Both the position numbers and the translations under genes were made by a program. The notes under the pieces were generated by a model. The model ran no database searches. It was not told the origin of the DNA and saw nothing but the letters and a program-made list of their open reading frames with translations. This document shows, piece after piece, positions 6,438 to 6,651 of a stretch of DNA of 6,651 nt. Origin of the DNA: Deltaproteobacteria bacterium (GTDB lineage Bacteria > Desulfobacterota > Desulfobacteria > Desulfobacterales > ETH-SRB1); assembly GCA_019314185.1 (NCBI GenBank), contig JAFCZU010000443.1, forward strand, positions 1 to 6,651, given 5' to 3'. How positions within the stretch are numbered: position 1 is the stretch's first letter; each line of letters begins with the position of its first letter.

Positions 6438-6651
6438 TTACTCCACTATCCCTAACACATTCACATAAAAAAGAAATGGATTCCAACTCCCTAAACAAAG
6501 ATCAAAATGAACAGTTACAGACTCCCCCGTTCTGAGTACACCATCTAAATATCCATCCTTCCTTGGAATTGGAAACATCGCACCTACTCCACCCATGTTC
6601 CCATCGGGCAATATTAGTCTGTTTTCTCTTTTTCCATTTTCAATATTTTCT
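6438..6651 (-). CDS. C-terminal end of an upstream protein sharing its terminal domain with the giant protein (enters from right edge)
   Basis: A frame open from the right edge (first full codon at 6650) runs 70 codons to TAA at 6440-6438; its start lies outside the window. The sequence ends with VGAMFPIPRKDGYLDGVL, then TGESVTVHFDLCL, then PFLFYVNVLG and three last residues. Its final 50 residues align without a gap to the final 50 residues of the giant protein, with 17 identities by my count, including GVG, R-x-x-G-x-x-D-x-x-L-x-x-GE-x-V-x-V, PF-x-F and V-x-G. That conservation supports real coding. It is presumably the tail of another large exported protein. The rest of that protein cannot be seen, so no function is given. 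Confidence 0.75.
   Translation of the reverse strand, partial: ENIENGKRENRLILPDGNMGGVGAMFPIPRKDGYLDGVLRTGESVTVHFDLCLGSWNPFLFYVNVLGIVE

Noticed and set aside
1..6651. tRNA, rRNA, CRISPR array, insertion sequence or phage genes
   Set aside because: No cloverleaf-like element, spaced repeats, transposase motif or terminal inverted repeats with target duplications were seen on either strand.

Overview
Every gene I can support reads on the minus strand, so transcription runs from the right edge to the left edge. The organism looks like a Gram-negative bacterium: the full-length starts encode Sec-type signal peptides, one protein carries a secretin/TonB short N-terminal (STN-like) fold, and the Shine-Dalgarno sites are strong. 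Base composition is moderate to AT-rich. I cannot assign a phylum from the sequence alone.

Layout in transcription order. (1) At 6651-6438 is the last 70 codons of a gene that enters from the right edge. (2) A 235-base AT-rich gap (6437-6203) follows, with a possible -10 box. (3) From 6202 to 1350 runs a giant exported multi-domain protein. As read it is broken into three open frames by a 16-bp tandem duplication at 3694-3725 and a one-base shift in a C run near 1923-1925. Removing one repeat copy and one base restores a single 1611-residue frame: signal peptide, YVTN-like beta-propeller, Ig-like domain, unrecognised Cys/aromatic domain, about seven BNR-like repeats, five FG-GAP/VCBS calcium-loop repeats, and a C-terminal beta domain. 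(4) A perfect 14-bp stem-loop (1285-1318) follows its stop. (5) A membrane-anchored or exported STN-domain protein lies at 1232-684. (6) A small reading frame at 684-372, apparently split by a one-base shift, touches its stop. (7) The first 119 codons of a Trp/Cys-rich exported protein (359-1) run off the left edge; this frame has no stop in the window.

The main new observations are these. The last 50 residues of the giant protein align without gaps to the last 50 residues of the right-edge protein (17 identities by eye), so two adjacent genes end in the same module. The giant gene is interrupted by an exact 16-bp tandem duplication that could revert by slippage. The STN gene and the left-edge gene have almost identical translation-initiation regions. 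Together the window looks like a cluster for large surface or secreted beta-rich proteins plus small envelope partners. No substrate, enzyme activity or pathway can be named, and the frameshifts may be real decay, switching, or sequence error.
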